A DNA stretch of 64,000 nucleotides, from assembly GCA_027186245.1 (NCBI GenBank), contig CP114481.1, positions 4,076,501-4,140,500 of the forward strand, read 5' to 3'. The notes beneath the pieces were generated by a model. That model was given only the letters and a program-made list of their open reading frames with translations. It searched no databases and was not told the origin of the DNA. The position numbers and the translations under genes were made by a program. This stretch comes from Coriaria nepalensis (taxonomy: Eukaryota; Streptophyta; Magnoliopsida; Cucurbitales; Coriariaceae). Positions 24,669-35,149 of the stretch are shown one piece after another; within the stretch, counting starts at the first letter, position 1; every line of letters starts with the position of its first letter.

Positions 24669-25134
24669 TTTTTTAATAAAAAAATTACTTTAATAAAATA
24701 TATATAAAAACTTATTAATTATTTCATATTTTTTAAATTATTTTATATTTTCTTAAACTTAATAATATATTTAATATATTTTCAAATTTAAATAATTATA
24801 TATATACACGTATCATAATTAATTGAGGCTCCACAATATAAGACTTATCACTGCCTCTCCGAATATAATGGGACAACCCCACTAAAAATTAAATCTCCGT
24901 CCATAAGAAAATACCCTAAAAACCAACCAAGTAGTAAAGAAAAAGGAAAAACTACTTCCTAAAGATTAAGATCGCTCACGATTAACTAGCCCTTACACTG
25001 TCATTCAATGAACAAGTGGGGATCAATATCAGAATCAAACTAGCTAGAAGAAAATACAAATTAAAGAAGCATTCTCTCTCTATATATACATCCTATATAG
25101 CATGAGCACACACATGCAATCCTTAAATGTCAAT
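24669..25134. other. 3' flank of the SMR gene
   Basis: AT-rich sequence without a gene. A tctctctctatatatatac run lies near 25073-25090. Confidence 0.4.
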
Positions 25135-25524
25135 TTAAAGTGAAATATTACTAAGAGCAAAGAAGAGGAAGAGCTGTAGTTCTGGTGGAGCAAAGAATGC
25201 TACGGGTGATCTCTGAAAATTTGTGCTTGAAATTACTCTTTGCTTCTTAGGAGCTGGAGGGCAACTGAGAATTTCTGGTATTCTGAATTTCTCAGCTTTT
25301 GGTGTAGAACAACCACTTGATGATCTTGAGACTTCAAAATCTGTGCCTTCACTTGGAGCTCTTGTACTAATACTACTCAATGAGGACAAAGTAGAAGATG
25401 ATGTTTCGTCTTCAGTGATAATATTATTCTTCGTTAGCAAAGGATTCTTCTTCTTCTTCTTGAAAATCCCTTTTTTTTGTGGCCTCTTTGTACTTTGTGG
25501 TCTTCTTCCTTCAGAGGGAGCCAT
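25135..25524 (-). CDS. SIAMESE-related cyclin-dependent kinase inhibitor (SMR family)
   Basis: A single-exon, intact 129-residue protein begins at the ATG at 25524. The N-terminus is basic (residues 7-31 rich in Lys/Arg, with FKKKKK), followed by a Ser/Thr-rich linker (35-70). It then has the two short motifs that define the SIAMESE/SMR family: CSTPKAEKFRIPEI at 72-85 and CPPAPKKQR at 88-96. The C-terminus, with FFAPPELQLFLFFAL, also fits larger SMR proteins and may contact cyclins. SMR proteins are nuclear, plant-specific inhibitors of CDK-cyclin complexes. They slow mitosis and promote endoreduplication, often under stress or developmental control. The size is normal for the family, and the gene has no obvious partner in the window. 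The exact SMR number cannot be assigned from sequence alone. Confidence 0.85.
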   Translation of the reverse strand: MAPSEGRRPQSTKRPQKKGIFKKKKKNPLLTKNNIITEDETSSSTLSSLSSISTRAPSEGTDFEVSRSSSGCSTPKAEKFRIPEILSCPPAPKKQRVISSTNFQRSPVAFFAPPELQLFLFFALSNISL

Positions 25525-26970
25525 TTGCTAGAATTTGGTTGAGATTCGATGACAAGTTGTACTACTAGTGAAATAGAACTATAACTAGTACTAAAAGCTG
25601 CACTGGGAAAGAAAAGAGGCTGAAACCTTTTCACTGTGTTAACCTACTAGGGAGTCACGAAAGCTTACTGAAATTTGACTAAAAAGTTTGTAAGGTAAAA
25701 GCCAAGCAGAAACATATACCCTTTGGAAGCGAGAAGCCTTTTTCCAAGCTCAAACCTGCTTGGCCTCTTTCGACTCCCACCCACCAAATCAAAAAGTAAT
25801 ACCACTATGTGAAAACTGTCAAAATAACACAACTGAGATACTGACAGAAGGAAAAAGGGAGGATCAAGAAATTTTGACTAAACCCATTTGACTGAAAATG
25901 TTTTCTATAGCCATGGAAAGCCATGACTAAGCTAGCAAGATCATATCAAACCTTGACAAATCCAAAAAAACTTATGTGAAAAGATCAAGGATGTCATAAA
26001 AAATGTTACCTACGAAACCACGATGAAGAAAAATGATTTTCAAACTGTGAGGCTGCGAGGGTTTTGAATGGTATCTAAGTAGGAGGTGGGAGATAGAGAG
26101 AGGTTTCTATTTGTCTCTCCATACTATAGTGATTAAGAGATAATTAGGGCAGTCCGCCCACGACCCAAGGTCAGATCACGGGAGGAGGGAGGCAGTTCAA
26201 ATTTTGATGCACTTTTGGATTACTGTTTAGTGATTAGGGGTCATCTGGGCAGGCCCTGCAGTTGCCTCTTTATGTAAAAAAATAAAAAATAATTAGGATC
26301 ACAAAATGAAAACGTTATGACTAAAATATCCTCAATAAAATATATTATTTCCGTATCTGTCAAATGAGGCATTATTTCCTATTTAAGAAGTATTTAGAAA
26401 TCACTACATTTTATTTTTTAATTGGCCCCCTCAAAAAAATACATTTTACTATCAAAACTTACTTAATTTCATTTATTAGAATAGAATACTTTAGAGAATA
26501 TTAAATTAATAAATTAATTTAAATAATAATTTTTTTATTTTAATTTAAAATTAATATATTATTTTTTTTGATAATTTAATAATAAGACTATTAATTTATT
26601 AATATTTTATTATATATAATAAATTATAATCTAATAATTCGGTCATCAAATTTGTAATGTTATAATTTTTTTTATTTTTTTTTTGTATAAATTGTCTTTA
26701 AAAAGTTTAAGATGAACAAATTTGTTTCTCACCGTTATTTTAGTTGTATCACTGTCTCCGACCTCTCGAGAATCATAAAACATCACAAGATGCTATTTAT
26801 GGCTGCTTCAAGCAATTGAATCATCTACGAAATCTACCGAATTAAATATAAAGGCAAGGTTCTTGGATGACTCAAAATACTAACAAAAGCACGTTATATA
26901 TATATGTAGATGATACCTGTTAATGACCAAATGATAAGTACTAGGAGTTGCTATACCGTCATATATAAGT
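25525..26970. other. Presumed SMR promoter and AT-rich intergenic DNA
   Basis: Upstream of the minus-strand SMR gene there is moderately complex sequence to about 26250. Very AT-rich DNA follows from 26280 to 26700, with long T and A runs. I see no other gene and no promoter element I can name with confidence. Confidence 0.4.
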
Positions 26971-26975
26971 ACCAG

Positions 26976-27045
26976 TTGCTTCGGTCCTCCGAAGATGATA
27001 AAATTGGAATGCCATGAAGATTAGCATGGTCCATACGTAATTGAG
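26976..27045 (+). pseudogene. U6 snRNA-like relic
   Basis: The sequence begins ttgcttcggt and contains ataaaattggaatgcc followed by gaagattagcatggtcc. These match in order the U6 5' stem, the ataaaattggaac block and the highly conserved agaagattagcatggccc block. After about 27035 the match fades (cgtaattgagaattt in place of the gcgcaaggatgacacgc region), and no T-run terminator is seen. A TATA-like atatataa lies about 16 bases upstream at 26961, but I see no upstream sequence element of the TCCCACATCG type. A dead or strongly diverged U6 copy is the best reading. Confidence 0.7.
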
Positions 27046-27059
27046 AATTTGTATCAGTA

Positions 27060-27280
27060 TCTAAGTTTTGATGTCATAATAGGGGATAACTAGTAGGTGG
27101 TGAAGTAAGCATGGGGATTTGTTTGATTTACTTCATTGTATTTCATGCTAGGATCACATGGATTTATATAGTACATCCTTCATACAGTAATTCCTAAACT
27201 ATTCATATCCATAACATAACCCCCAAATCATACATATTCATAACCCTTAGACAATATATAGTCTTTGTTAGAGACATTAA
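27060..27280 (-). mobile_element. Short Ty1/copia 3' LTR fragment
   Basis: On the minus strand, the sequence just after the RNase H end and its untranslated tail includes TGTCTCTAAC near 27280. A TATA-like ACTATATAAATCC follows near 27170, as in the U3/R part of a short copia LTR. The ends are approximate. Confidence 0.5.
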
Positions 27281-27297
27281 CTTTCTTAATGAAGATA

Positions 27298-27530
27298 TCA
27301 GTAACAGTTATTTGGTTTAACTTCCCAACAAAGCCTTTTTCGTAAACCAAATTTGTTTTTAGTTCCCAATCTTTTAACATCACGTTTGAAAACTTGTCCA
27401 CCAAAAGCTTTTGTGAAAATGTCTATTATTTGTTCATCCGTCTTAGAAAACTTTACTTGATGATTTTTCTCATTCACTAGCTCCATTAGAAAATGAAAGC
27501 GAATGCGAATGTCATTTATCTTTCCATGAA
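27298..27530 (-). pseudogene. Ty1/copia RNase H C-terminal fragment
   Basis: Minus-strand translation gives IRIRFHFLMELVNEK...VKFSKTDEQIIDIFTKAF, the end of copia RNase H (usual form VELxFCKTEEQLADIFTKAL). Nothing upstream of this in the element remains: at about 27540 the sequence changes to GC-richer host-like DNA in front of the hnRNP pseudogene. Confidence 0.8.
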
Positions 27531-27539
27531 GAATTTGGA

Positions 27540-27751
27540 AATTTGGAACTGAAGTTGAGCTCGGCCCGGTCCTAAATAGTGGAAAGCTCTGAGGGAGCCG
27601 GGTCGGGCCGGTCCGAGTTATACCTCTAATCCAATAATTTTCACTTTCAGGTTCACCTCTCTCCCTCCCTCACGCAAAAAGCTCTGCTACAAATTGTTTT
27701 CAATTTAAAAAGAAAAGTTCGACTGGATTTCTAGTTCAAAGATTTTTCAAC
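27540..27751 (+). promoter_or_regulatory. Presumed 5' flank/5' UTR of the hnRNP-like pseudogene
   Basis: GC-rich ccggtcc/gggccgg repeats at about 27562-27620 are followed by a pyrimidine-rich leader ctctctccctccctc (27657-27671) before the ATG at 27752. This looks like an inherited promoter or leader, but no specific element can be named. Confidence 0.35.
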
Positions 27752-29388
27752 ATGTTCTACAGAGGGTAGGATTTTCCTTTCCCATTTAGCTCTCAATTTG
27801 AATTTATTAGTTATGTGAATATTGTCTGTGGTTGACCCCGATTGGATTTAGATTACTGGTCTCTGTTCTTATTGTCTTCTTGCCTTAAAATTTTCTTTTC
27901 TCATTTGGGATTTTTTTTAACTTTCAAATTATGCTTTTCGCTTTTGTATCTGGGATTCAATTTGTAAGTTTGTCCGAAACCGTTGTAAACTTGTTAATCA
28001 GGTGAAACTGTTATTAGACCGAAACTGTTGTTTCAGACGCGAAACTAAATCAATGAACCCTAAGCTCTCCCTACTTGTAGCAACCATATCCCTTAAAGGA
28101 ACCTGAGATTTCTAAAATTCCAAGCTTATTTTGGCCTAAGGCCCGAAACTACTTTTAATCTATTTAGGGAGATGGTTGATGCAACCATAGATCTCATTAG
28201 TTTCAAAAATGGGGAATGAAGAGACTACATGACTATAACTACTAGAGATGGAATTGAGTCTTAGATTATTTTCTGCAAATGAGAGGCTCTTCATTGTAAT
28301 AGTGATGGTGCAAAATGCATGGCTTTGAGCTGCCCATAGTCCATGATTCTAACCATCATCTCTACAAATGCCTTTGCGATGACATTTTAGGTTTAAACTT
28401 GTATCGTGGAAGAATATGTTTCCGTAAATTTCATCTGGTTTTGTGAAATATTAAATTTAATCAAAGCCAAATTCTGGTTTGTCATTTGTTTTCTTGATCA
28501 CTTCCCTCTATATTTTCTTTTTGATCATCTAGACCCTTAGAAACTACTTCTTATTGATGATTTATTTTGGTTGTTTCTTTGTCCCTTTTATGGTGTTTCT
28601 TGGAACTAAAGTAAATACACTGATGGTGGAGATGGCCGTGAAATGGGTGCAAGCAAAGCGCCAACGAGTTGTGGATCAAGGACCGTTATTTTACAATACT
28701 ACCCCTCCTAGCTCGGCTTTTGTCTACAATCCAACTCCTTATTCATATATCACTCAGCCCGCACCTTTCCTTGTCATAAAAGTCCGTGGCCTTCCCTTCA
28801 ACTGCACGGAACTTAACATTCCCGAGTTCTTACATGGATTGGACATAGTCAACATCCTCTTTGTCCAAAAAAATGGGAAGTTCTCCAGAGAAGCCTTTTG
28901 TGTCCTAGGTTATCCTCTTCAAGTCAACTTTGCCCTTCAAAGAAACCGACATAACATTGGAAGAAGATATGTTGAGGTTTTGGGGAGCAATAGGCAAGAG
29001 TATTACAAGGCCACAGCCAATGAAGTATTAGAGGCTTAGGGTGGAGGTGGGTCCCCACGTAAAAGTGTTATTAGATCGAAATTGGCTGATGAGGGGAAGG
29101 AGTCAGCCGAGCATATTGGGGTTTTGCGGTTGAGGGGGGTTACCATTTTCGGCTGGCAAGGATGATGTTTAGGAGTTCTTTAAGGATTTTGTTTTGTCGG
29201 AGGATTCGGTTCATTTTATGATGAATTCGGAAGGGAGGCTGAGCGGGGAAGCATATTTGGAGTTTGCAAATGCCGAGGATTCGAAAGCGGCCATGGCTAA
29301 GGATAGAATGACTTTGGGGAGTAGGTATATTGAGTTATTCCCTTCCTCGCAAGAAGAGTTGGATGAAGCAATTTCAAGAGGGCGTTAA
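27752..29388 (+). pseudogene. hnRNP F/H-like RNA-binding protein (two RRMs), pseudogene with intron
   Basis: Exon 1 (27752-27765) encodes MFYRG and ends at a GT donor. The intron runs from 27766 to an AG at 28611, and exon 2 starts at 28612 (KYTDGGDGREMGA). The protein continues KRQRVVDQG and then the first quasi-RRM (KVRGLPFNCTE, HGLDIV, GKFSREAFCVLGYP, RRYVEVLGS). A second RRM lies at 29194-29388 (LSEDSVHFMMNSEGRLSGEAYLEFA, SRYIELFPSS). Plant hnRNP F/H-like proteins with this layout bind G-rich RNA and act in splicing. Damage: a 4-bp gcaa duplication near 28650, a TAG at 29037-29039, an extra G in the G-run near 29132 and a TAG near 29169. Because it keeps the intron, it arose by DNA duplication and not by retroposition. 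Confidence 0.8.
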
Positions 29389-30660
29389 TTTCTTAACTGG
29401 ATATCTTTCTTCGATTATATATATAAATATTTATTTATTATTATTTTTTTTTTTTCCTTTTAAAATCAATTGGATGATTGGTTGTCAAACTGGAATTAGA
29501 ATAAACAGAGAAAATGTATTAGACGAGTTTGACTAGCATTTTAGACCTCCAAAAAAAGATGCAAATTTATATATAAATAAAGTTACACATAAGGACCCTA
29601 ATTCATTACCACTTCCAAAGGTGCAAAGACTGTGGAATAAAATTTGTAAGACAAAGAAGGGAAAGCAGTAATTGAATGACCAATGTAGGAACGTACAACA
29701 AAGAAAATGGCCAATCTCATCAAACACACTTCCAATGTTAACTCTTTTTCTTCCACGTAGAAGCAACGTCAATACAAAAAGCGATGGCCTTCAAAAAAGG
29801 GTTGACAGGAGTGTAATTGCTGCCCCGTTAAAGTATATACTTTCTCTTCGCAAATGTGCTTTTGCATGTATTGCCTGAAGCTAAAAGAGTCAAATGCAAG
29901 AAAATTTCAGTTTATAATCGAAATCAAAATCTAGTTTAATCAAACAGCTCGGCCCCAAAAACAAGGCTAGCTAAGATACCCCATTGCACAAATTCCAGTT
30001 TAGCCAATACCAAACACTGAACCAAGGGTGTGCATTTGGGTAGTCAATTCTAAATGTTAGTTTAGGACAGATAGATCTTAAGGTTACAAAATATAAATCA
30101 GACCCATGTACTTCTACTTAAAATACATTTCGGAACCACAAATCTTACAAAATTCCAATTCACAAAAATTTCAATTTAAAGTGATTAACCCAAAGAGAAA
30201 TTCTTAAGGTAGACCAAATCTATGATAGATTCATCAATCTCAATTATACATGTAGTTTCATTATCATACTATATATTACATCAATCATATGTGTTGTTGA
30301 GATTGATCGATCTATTATAAATACGATCTACTCACAAAATTCTCTAATCCCAAATGCACAAAAATGGAAACGAAATCTAGCGTCAGGGCAATGGGTGTTA
30401 TTTCTATTCCGTGATTATCAGTAATATTGCTGCTATTATTCTTATTTTCAATCATTATTTCGTCCTTATAAATTTCAAAATAGGAGAGAACTTATGTTTT
30501 ACAAGCAGTCCCTTTGTGCACACCGTGTCTTAACTTTATAGCATCAACACCCACGTAGTTGCAAGTTTTCTATCTTTTTTCTAAAAAACATTCTACAATG
30601 TACTTTGTCAATGCTTTCAAAAAGAGCAGTGCAATACCTTTCAATTCGAATGCTTTTATA
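29389..30660. other. No recognisable gene
   Basis: Short open frames on both strands (for example 29533-29772 minus, 29672-29878 plus) have no family resemblance. The composition is mixed, with a long T-run near 29440. It separates the hnRNP pseudogene from the duplicated PPR segment. Confidence 0.4.
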
Positions 30661-31670
30661 AGTTAAGATATTGCTGTATTTGAACAGCAAAAGCTAGAGC
30701 TTCTGAGCAAAAAGAGATGTTGCTGATCAAAACTACAAGCGAGCAGACCTTAAAGGCAGTATAAGCTTTGGCCCTAATCAATAACAGAGGACTTGCAACT
30801 CAAGCAGGTAATGAAAGAAGATAAGTCCACTTATTTTTTGCATCAGTATACTTTTAACATTGAGTGGATATAATATCCTTCTTGACCTAACTCTACCTGG
30901 TGGTAATGTGGAGTCCATTAGTGCCAAATTACACTGAGATAAGACAAAACAGAGAAATAGAAGAGCTCTGTGTGGTTAAAGTATCTTCAATGGCACATCA
31001 ATACATCTTTGATGACAGAATCCTCCTCTACATTATGAAGCAATGTAGCTTCGTGAATCACTTCCCTCACTTCCTGATTAATTTCATTAGAATTCGGGTG
31101 TGACTTGTCATCCAATACAAATTTATGAACCTCCTCGCCAACTTCAATCCAAGACCATCTAGGTGTGGTCTTAATTCCCTGCCTTCTGATCACTCTCCTC
31201 ATTCTCACAACACCTTCTCCATCATTTACTCCACCACATATTGTCGCAAGAAGCACGTAATCACCTGCTTTTGCTTCCCCAAGTCGTACTAGATTCTTAA
31301 TTTCCATCTCCGCCACTTCCACACACTAATGAATTTTGCAAGCAGCCAAAAGGGTTCGCCAAATGACAGGGTCGTTTTGGGAATAAGAAGTTTTAATAAC
31401 ATGAAGTGCCTTATCAAGCTTCCCAGCTCTTCCAAACAAATCAACCATGCATCGATGGTGCTTAATTCCAGGTTTTAGTTTGAACTTGGAGATCATCAAG
31501 TTGTAGTATTCCACACCCTCCTTAACCAACCGTTGGTGACTACATCCACATAATACACCAAGAAAAGTGATTGAATTGGGTCTCATTCCTGAATATAACA
31601 TTTGTTTAAGGAAAGAGATTGCTTCATCTCTACAGCCATGAACTCCATACACAACAACCATGGAGTTCAT
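30661..31670 (-). pseudogene. PPR gene copy, 3' part, pseudogene
   Basis: This matches the 3' half of the intact PPR gene at 57.3-59.0 kb, including about 320 bp of 3' flank (30661-30985). Frames at 31326-31670 and 30987-31322 give NSMVVVYGVHG, FLGVLCGCSHQ, HRCMVDLFGRAGKLDKAL, WRTLLAACKIH and the E-domain GDYVLLATICGG, ending KDVLMCH like the intact copy. A stop replaces the KS codons at 31325. The gene is interrupted at 31670/36728 by a copia retrotransposon and is clearly dead. Confidence 0.85.
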
Positions 31671-31874
31671 TGTAAAACGTGATTTAATGAATGAAACTCT
31701 TTATTACTTTCAAATGTGCACTCAGCCCTTTTACAAGCTCTTAAATACTGAAGTTAAGAATCAGCAACTGTACCAACAAACTATAAACAAACTAACAGAG
31801 AATAAATTATGGCTAATTAATCTAACTGGAACTAATTAACTGCGGTTCATTGCTAACTAATTTCACATTCAACA
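31671..31874 (-). repeat. 3' LTR of the copia element splitting the PPR pseudogene
   Basis: A 204-bp LTR whose minus-strand ends are TGTTGAATG and GTTTTACA. Next to it on the internal side is the polypurine tract (minus-strand CTTGAGGGGA, plus coordinates 31875-31884). It pairs with the LTR at 36491-36727. By eye I count about seven substitutions between the two over their common part. Confidence 0.9.
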
Positions 31875-31885
31875 TCCCCTCAAGC

Positions 31886-32330
31886 TCATGGTTTAAAAAG
31901 ATTTAAAACATGAAGCTTGGATAGAAGATAAGCATGTTGTTTGCTGCCCAGAGGTTTGGTGAATACGTCAGCTGGTTGTTCACCTGTGGAAACCTGAAGA
32001 GTCTGCAAAAAACCAGATTGAACCTTGTCTCGAACCAGATGACAATCGATTTCAATGTGTTTAGTTCGCTCGTGAAACACTAGATTACTTGAAATGCGCA
32101 ATGCAGTCGTGTTGTCACAGAACAAACGAATTGGAGTAGGAGTAGAAACATGTAGGTCATGTAGGAGAGAATGCAACCAAATCAACTCACAAGATGTTGC
32201 TGCCATTGCCCTATACTCAGATTCCGTAGAGGAGTGAGAGATAGTGACCTGCTTTTTGGATTTCTAGGACACGAGAGATTCACCAAGGAAGATGCAAAAA
32301 CCAGATTGAGAACGCCTAGTCATGGGACAT
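31886..32330 (-). pseudogene. Copia RNase H region
   Basis: The minus-strand frame at 31886-32206 reads [46 protein letters not shown] and [13 protein letters not shown]: the C-terminal half of copia RNase H with its acidic DN motif. The N-terminal part ([17 protein letters not shown], up to about 32330) is interrupted by a stop at about 32265. It lies directly upstream of the polypurine tract. Confidence 0.85.
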
Positions 32331-32529
32331 GCAGCCTAATCTGAATCTATGAAGGCTATGAGTTAGACATGGGCATTGGATGAAAGAAGGATGCCTAGCC
32401 CTGATGAGCCCTTTAAGTAACGTAAAATGTGGTGTGCAGCCCTTAAATGTGATGATTTTGGAGAATGCATATGCTGACTGAGGATGTTAACAACATAGGT
32501 AATGTCTAGGCATGTCATGGTCAAGTAAA

Positions 32530-33588
32530 TTAATCGACCAATGAGGCACTGAAAAACTGAGGCATCAGAAAGTAAGGGATCACCCTTATGTTGATCAGTA
32601 TGAATATCATAGGCAAAAGAGGTGAGCTTGAGTTATTGTTCCATAGGGGTGTGAGCGCAGGTTTAACAGCGTTGCGTCTAGCATCAGAAATTAAGTCCAG
32701 GGCATACTTTCGTTGATTCAAACATAGACCTTTAGCAGAACAGGCAATTTCAATACCAAAAAAATACTTGAGTTCACCCAAATCTTTGATGTGAAACCGC
32801 TGATTTAAGAACAGCTTGATTTTATAAATCATGGATGGACAACTACCAGTTATTACTATGCCATCGACATAAACTAAAAGGATGGTGGTATGACCATCTT
32901 CATGAAGTGTGAATAAGGAATAATCTGCCTTTGATTGATGAAAACCAGCCTCTAAAGCAGCATAAGTAAATTTCTCATTCCATTGACGTGAGGCTTGCTT
33001 TAGGCTATATAAGGATCTGGTCAGTTTACAGACCTGATTTTGTTTAGAAACTTGTAATTCTTGAGGAAATTTCATGTACACTTCTTCATGCAAGTCACCT
33101 TGTAGGAAGGCATTATACACATCCATTTGATAGAGAGGCCAATGGGATTGAGCAGCCAAAGTTAAGACAGTCCTAATGGTTACAATTTTGGCAACAAGAG
33201 CAAATGTTTCTGTGTAATCAACACCCTCTTTCTGTGTGTAACCTTTCACCACCAATTTGGCTTTATAACATTCCATAGAGCCATCAACCTTAAGTTTCAA
33301 TTTGAACACCCATTTGCAGCCTATGGCTCGCTTACCAATAGGAAGAGGTACAATATCCCAAGTGTTATTCTTGGCTAAAGCATTAAGTTCTGAGGTCATG
33401 GCTTCCTTCCAATTTTCATCCAAACAAGCCTCATGATATGATAAGGGTTCAATGATGGGAGGCAGATTTGCAATAAAGGAGAAATAATGGGAAGAAACAT
33501 GCTTATATGTGAGATTATGAAAAATGGGGTACATGACATTGTGAGGATCTATGGAAGTGGAAGGACTAGGAGAATTGGCAGAACACAC
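32530..33588 (-). pseudogene. Copia reverse transcriptase with altered active site (YVDG)
   Basis: A 352-residue open frame includes EPLSYHEACLDENWKEAM, GCKWVFKLK, YKAKLVVKGYTQKEGVDY, QMDVYNAFLQGDLHEEVYM and YSLKQASRQW, all standard copia RT blocks. The catalytic box reads LLVYVDGIVITGS, so the second Asp of YVDD is Gly. Loss of a metal-binding Asp should abolish polymerisation. The frame ends at 32530 before the RT/RNase H connection, and sequence beyond continues in other frames. Confidence 0.9.
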
Positions 33589-33594
33589 ATAATC

Positions 33595-35148
33595 TTATCT
33601 CCAAGCAGGGGTTTTCACTTGTCTGCCTGATTTGGTAGTAATGTGTTCCACTTCATTTGTATGAGTGTCAACTCTAGTATTAGGAAATGAATCAACAGGG
33701 GTAGGTGTAGATTCATGTATAGAAGAAGAGGGCAATGATATAACAGAATCATCATATGAGTATGAGGATGAGGAAGGAGTATTGGATGGGAAAAAAGAAT
33801 GAGAAGTAGAAGGCGTATCAGATGTAGTGGAGAATGGGAACAAATGTTCATAGAAGGAAACATCTCTACTAACAAAAAATTGATTAGTCTTGAGATTTAA
33901 TAGCTTGTATCCCTTTTGAGTAGTAGAATATCCTAAGAAGAGGCTCGTGATAGAACGAGGGGAAAATTTATCTGGGGCAATGAGATTAGTGGCATAACAT
34001 AAACAACCAAACACTTTTAAATGATGCAGTGTGAGTGGTTTGTTGTATATTAGTTCAAAAGGTGTTTTATTTGTAAGTAATGGTGATGGTGTTCTGTTGA
34101 TGAGATAGGAAGAGGTCAGAAGGCAATCACCCCATAATGTGTCAGGAAGGTGAGCTTGGACTTTTTAGAGCTCTAGCTACATTTAAGAGATGTCTATGCT
34201 TTCTTTCAATAATGCCATTTTGCTGGGGTGTATAATGGCAAGAAGTTTCATGTAGAATGCTCAATGATTTGAGTAAAAGTTCAAAATCATGGCTACAAAA
34301 TTCAAGGCCATTGTCTGATCTAATTTTTTGAATGGGGAGTTAGAATTTAGTGGTAATCATTCGAAAGAAATCTTTGAGAATCGAAAAAATAGAACTTTTG
34401 TTTAGCATTAAAATTGTCCATGTGTCCCTATTATAGTCATCAATAATAGTTTAAAAATATTTGAAACCATTGTGAGTTTCTGTTTTGAAGGGGCCCCAAA
34501 TGTCAATGTGTAACAAGGAAAAAGGTGTATTTGTTCTGGATGTGCTAAGAGGGAAAGAGTTTCTAGTTTGTTTGGCTAGGGGACAAATGAGACAATCTGA
34601 ATGTTTTGAGCTATATTGTAAACTAGGAATGTGTTTGATGTTTGCATGTGCAGTATGACCAAGTCTTCTATGCCAGAGATCCATTTCAGAATTAACAGAT
34701 AAAGAATGAATAGAATTCTTATTGAGTGAATCAGTACAATTTTTATAAACATGTATGAGATGTAACAGAGCATCTTTTTGAGATACAGAAATACTAGTCG
34801 AAGATACAAGTGCAGATGAAGTAGATAGATCACTAGGAGTCAAGCAGTACAAGCCTTGTGTATTTTTACCAATCCCCAAGACATTCCATTCGTTAGATCC
34901 TGAAAAATGCAGAAGTGAGGGTAAAAGGAAACAAAAATATTATGGCCACGAGACAACTGGGATACAGATAACAGATTGTATTTGAAATGTGGGACATATA
35001 GCACGTTATGAATGGTGAGAGGATTGGAAATGGAAACTGAACCAATGTGTGTGGCTTTGGTTTGAGAACCATCAGGCAATGTTATAGATGAAAATTGATT
35101 TGAAATGCATGATACAGGATTAAGTAAATTAGCCAAAGAATGAGTCAT
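33595..35148 (-). pseudogene. Copia protease-linker, pre-integrase and integrase region
   Basis: Ordered minus-strand frames: 34840-35148 (HSLANLLNP, HIGSVSISNPLTIHNVLYVPHFKYNLLSVSQL), 34451-34879 (LWHRRLGHTAHANIKH, CLICPLAKQTRNSFP, FSLLHIDIWGPF) and 33595-34014 (MFGCLCYATN, DKFSPRSITSLFLGYS...GYKLLNL). The His and Cys of the integrase zinc-binding motif and the start of the catalytic core are readable. The core between 34014 and 34451 is broken by stops. A Ser/Pro/Thr-rich hinge precedes RT. Confidence 0.85.
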
Positions 35149-35149
35149 A

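Noticed and set aside
25223..25531. 102-codon plus-strand frame over the SMR gene
   Set aside because: Antisense shadow of the SMR coding region; the minus-strand frame has the clear SMR motifs.
27252..27290. Intact copia element continuing beyond the RNase H fragment at 27.3 kb
   Set aside because: Only the RNase H end and a short LTR-like stretch are present; the upstream side changes to the hnRNP pseudogene flank at about 27540.
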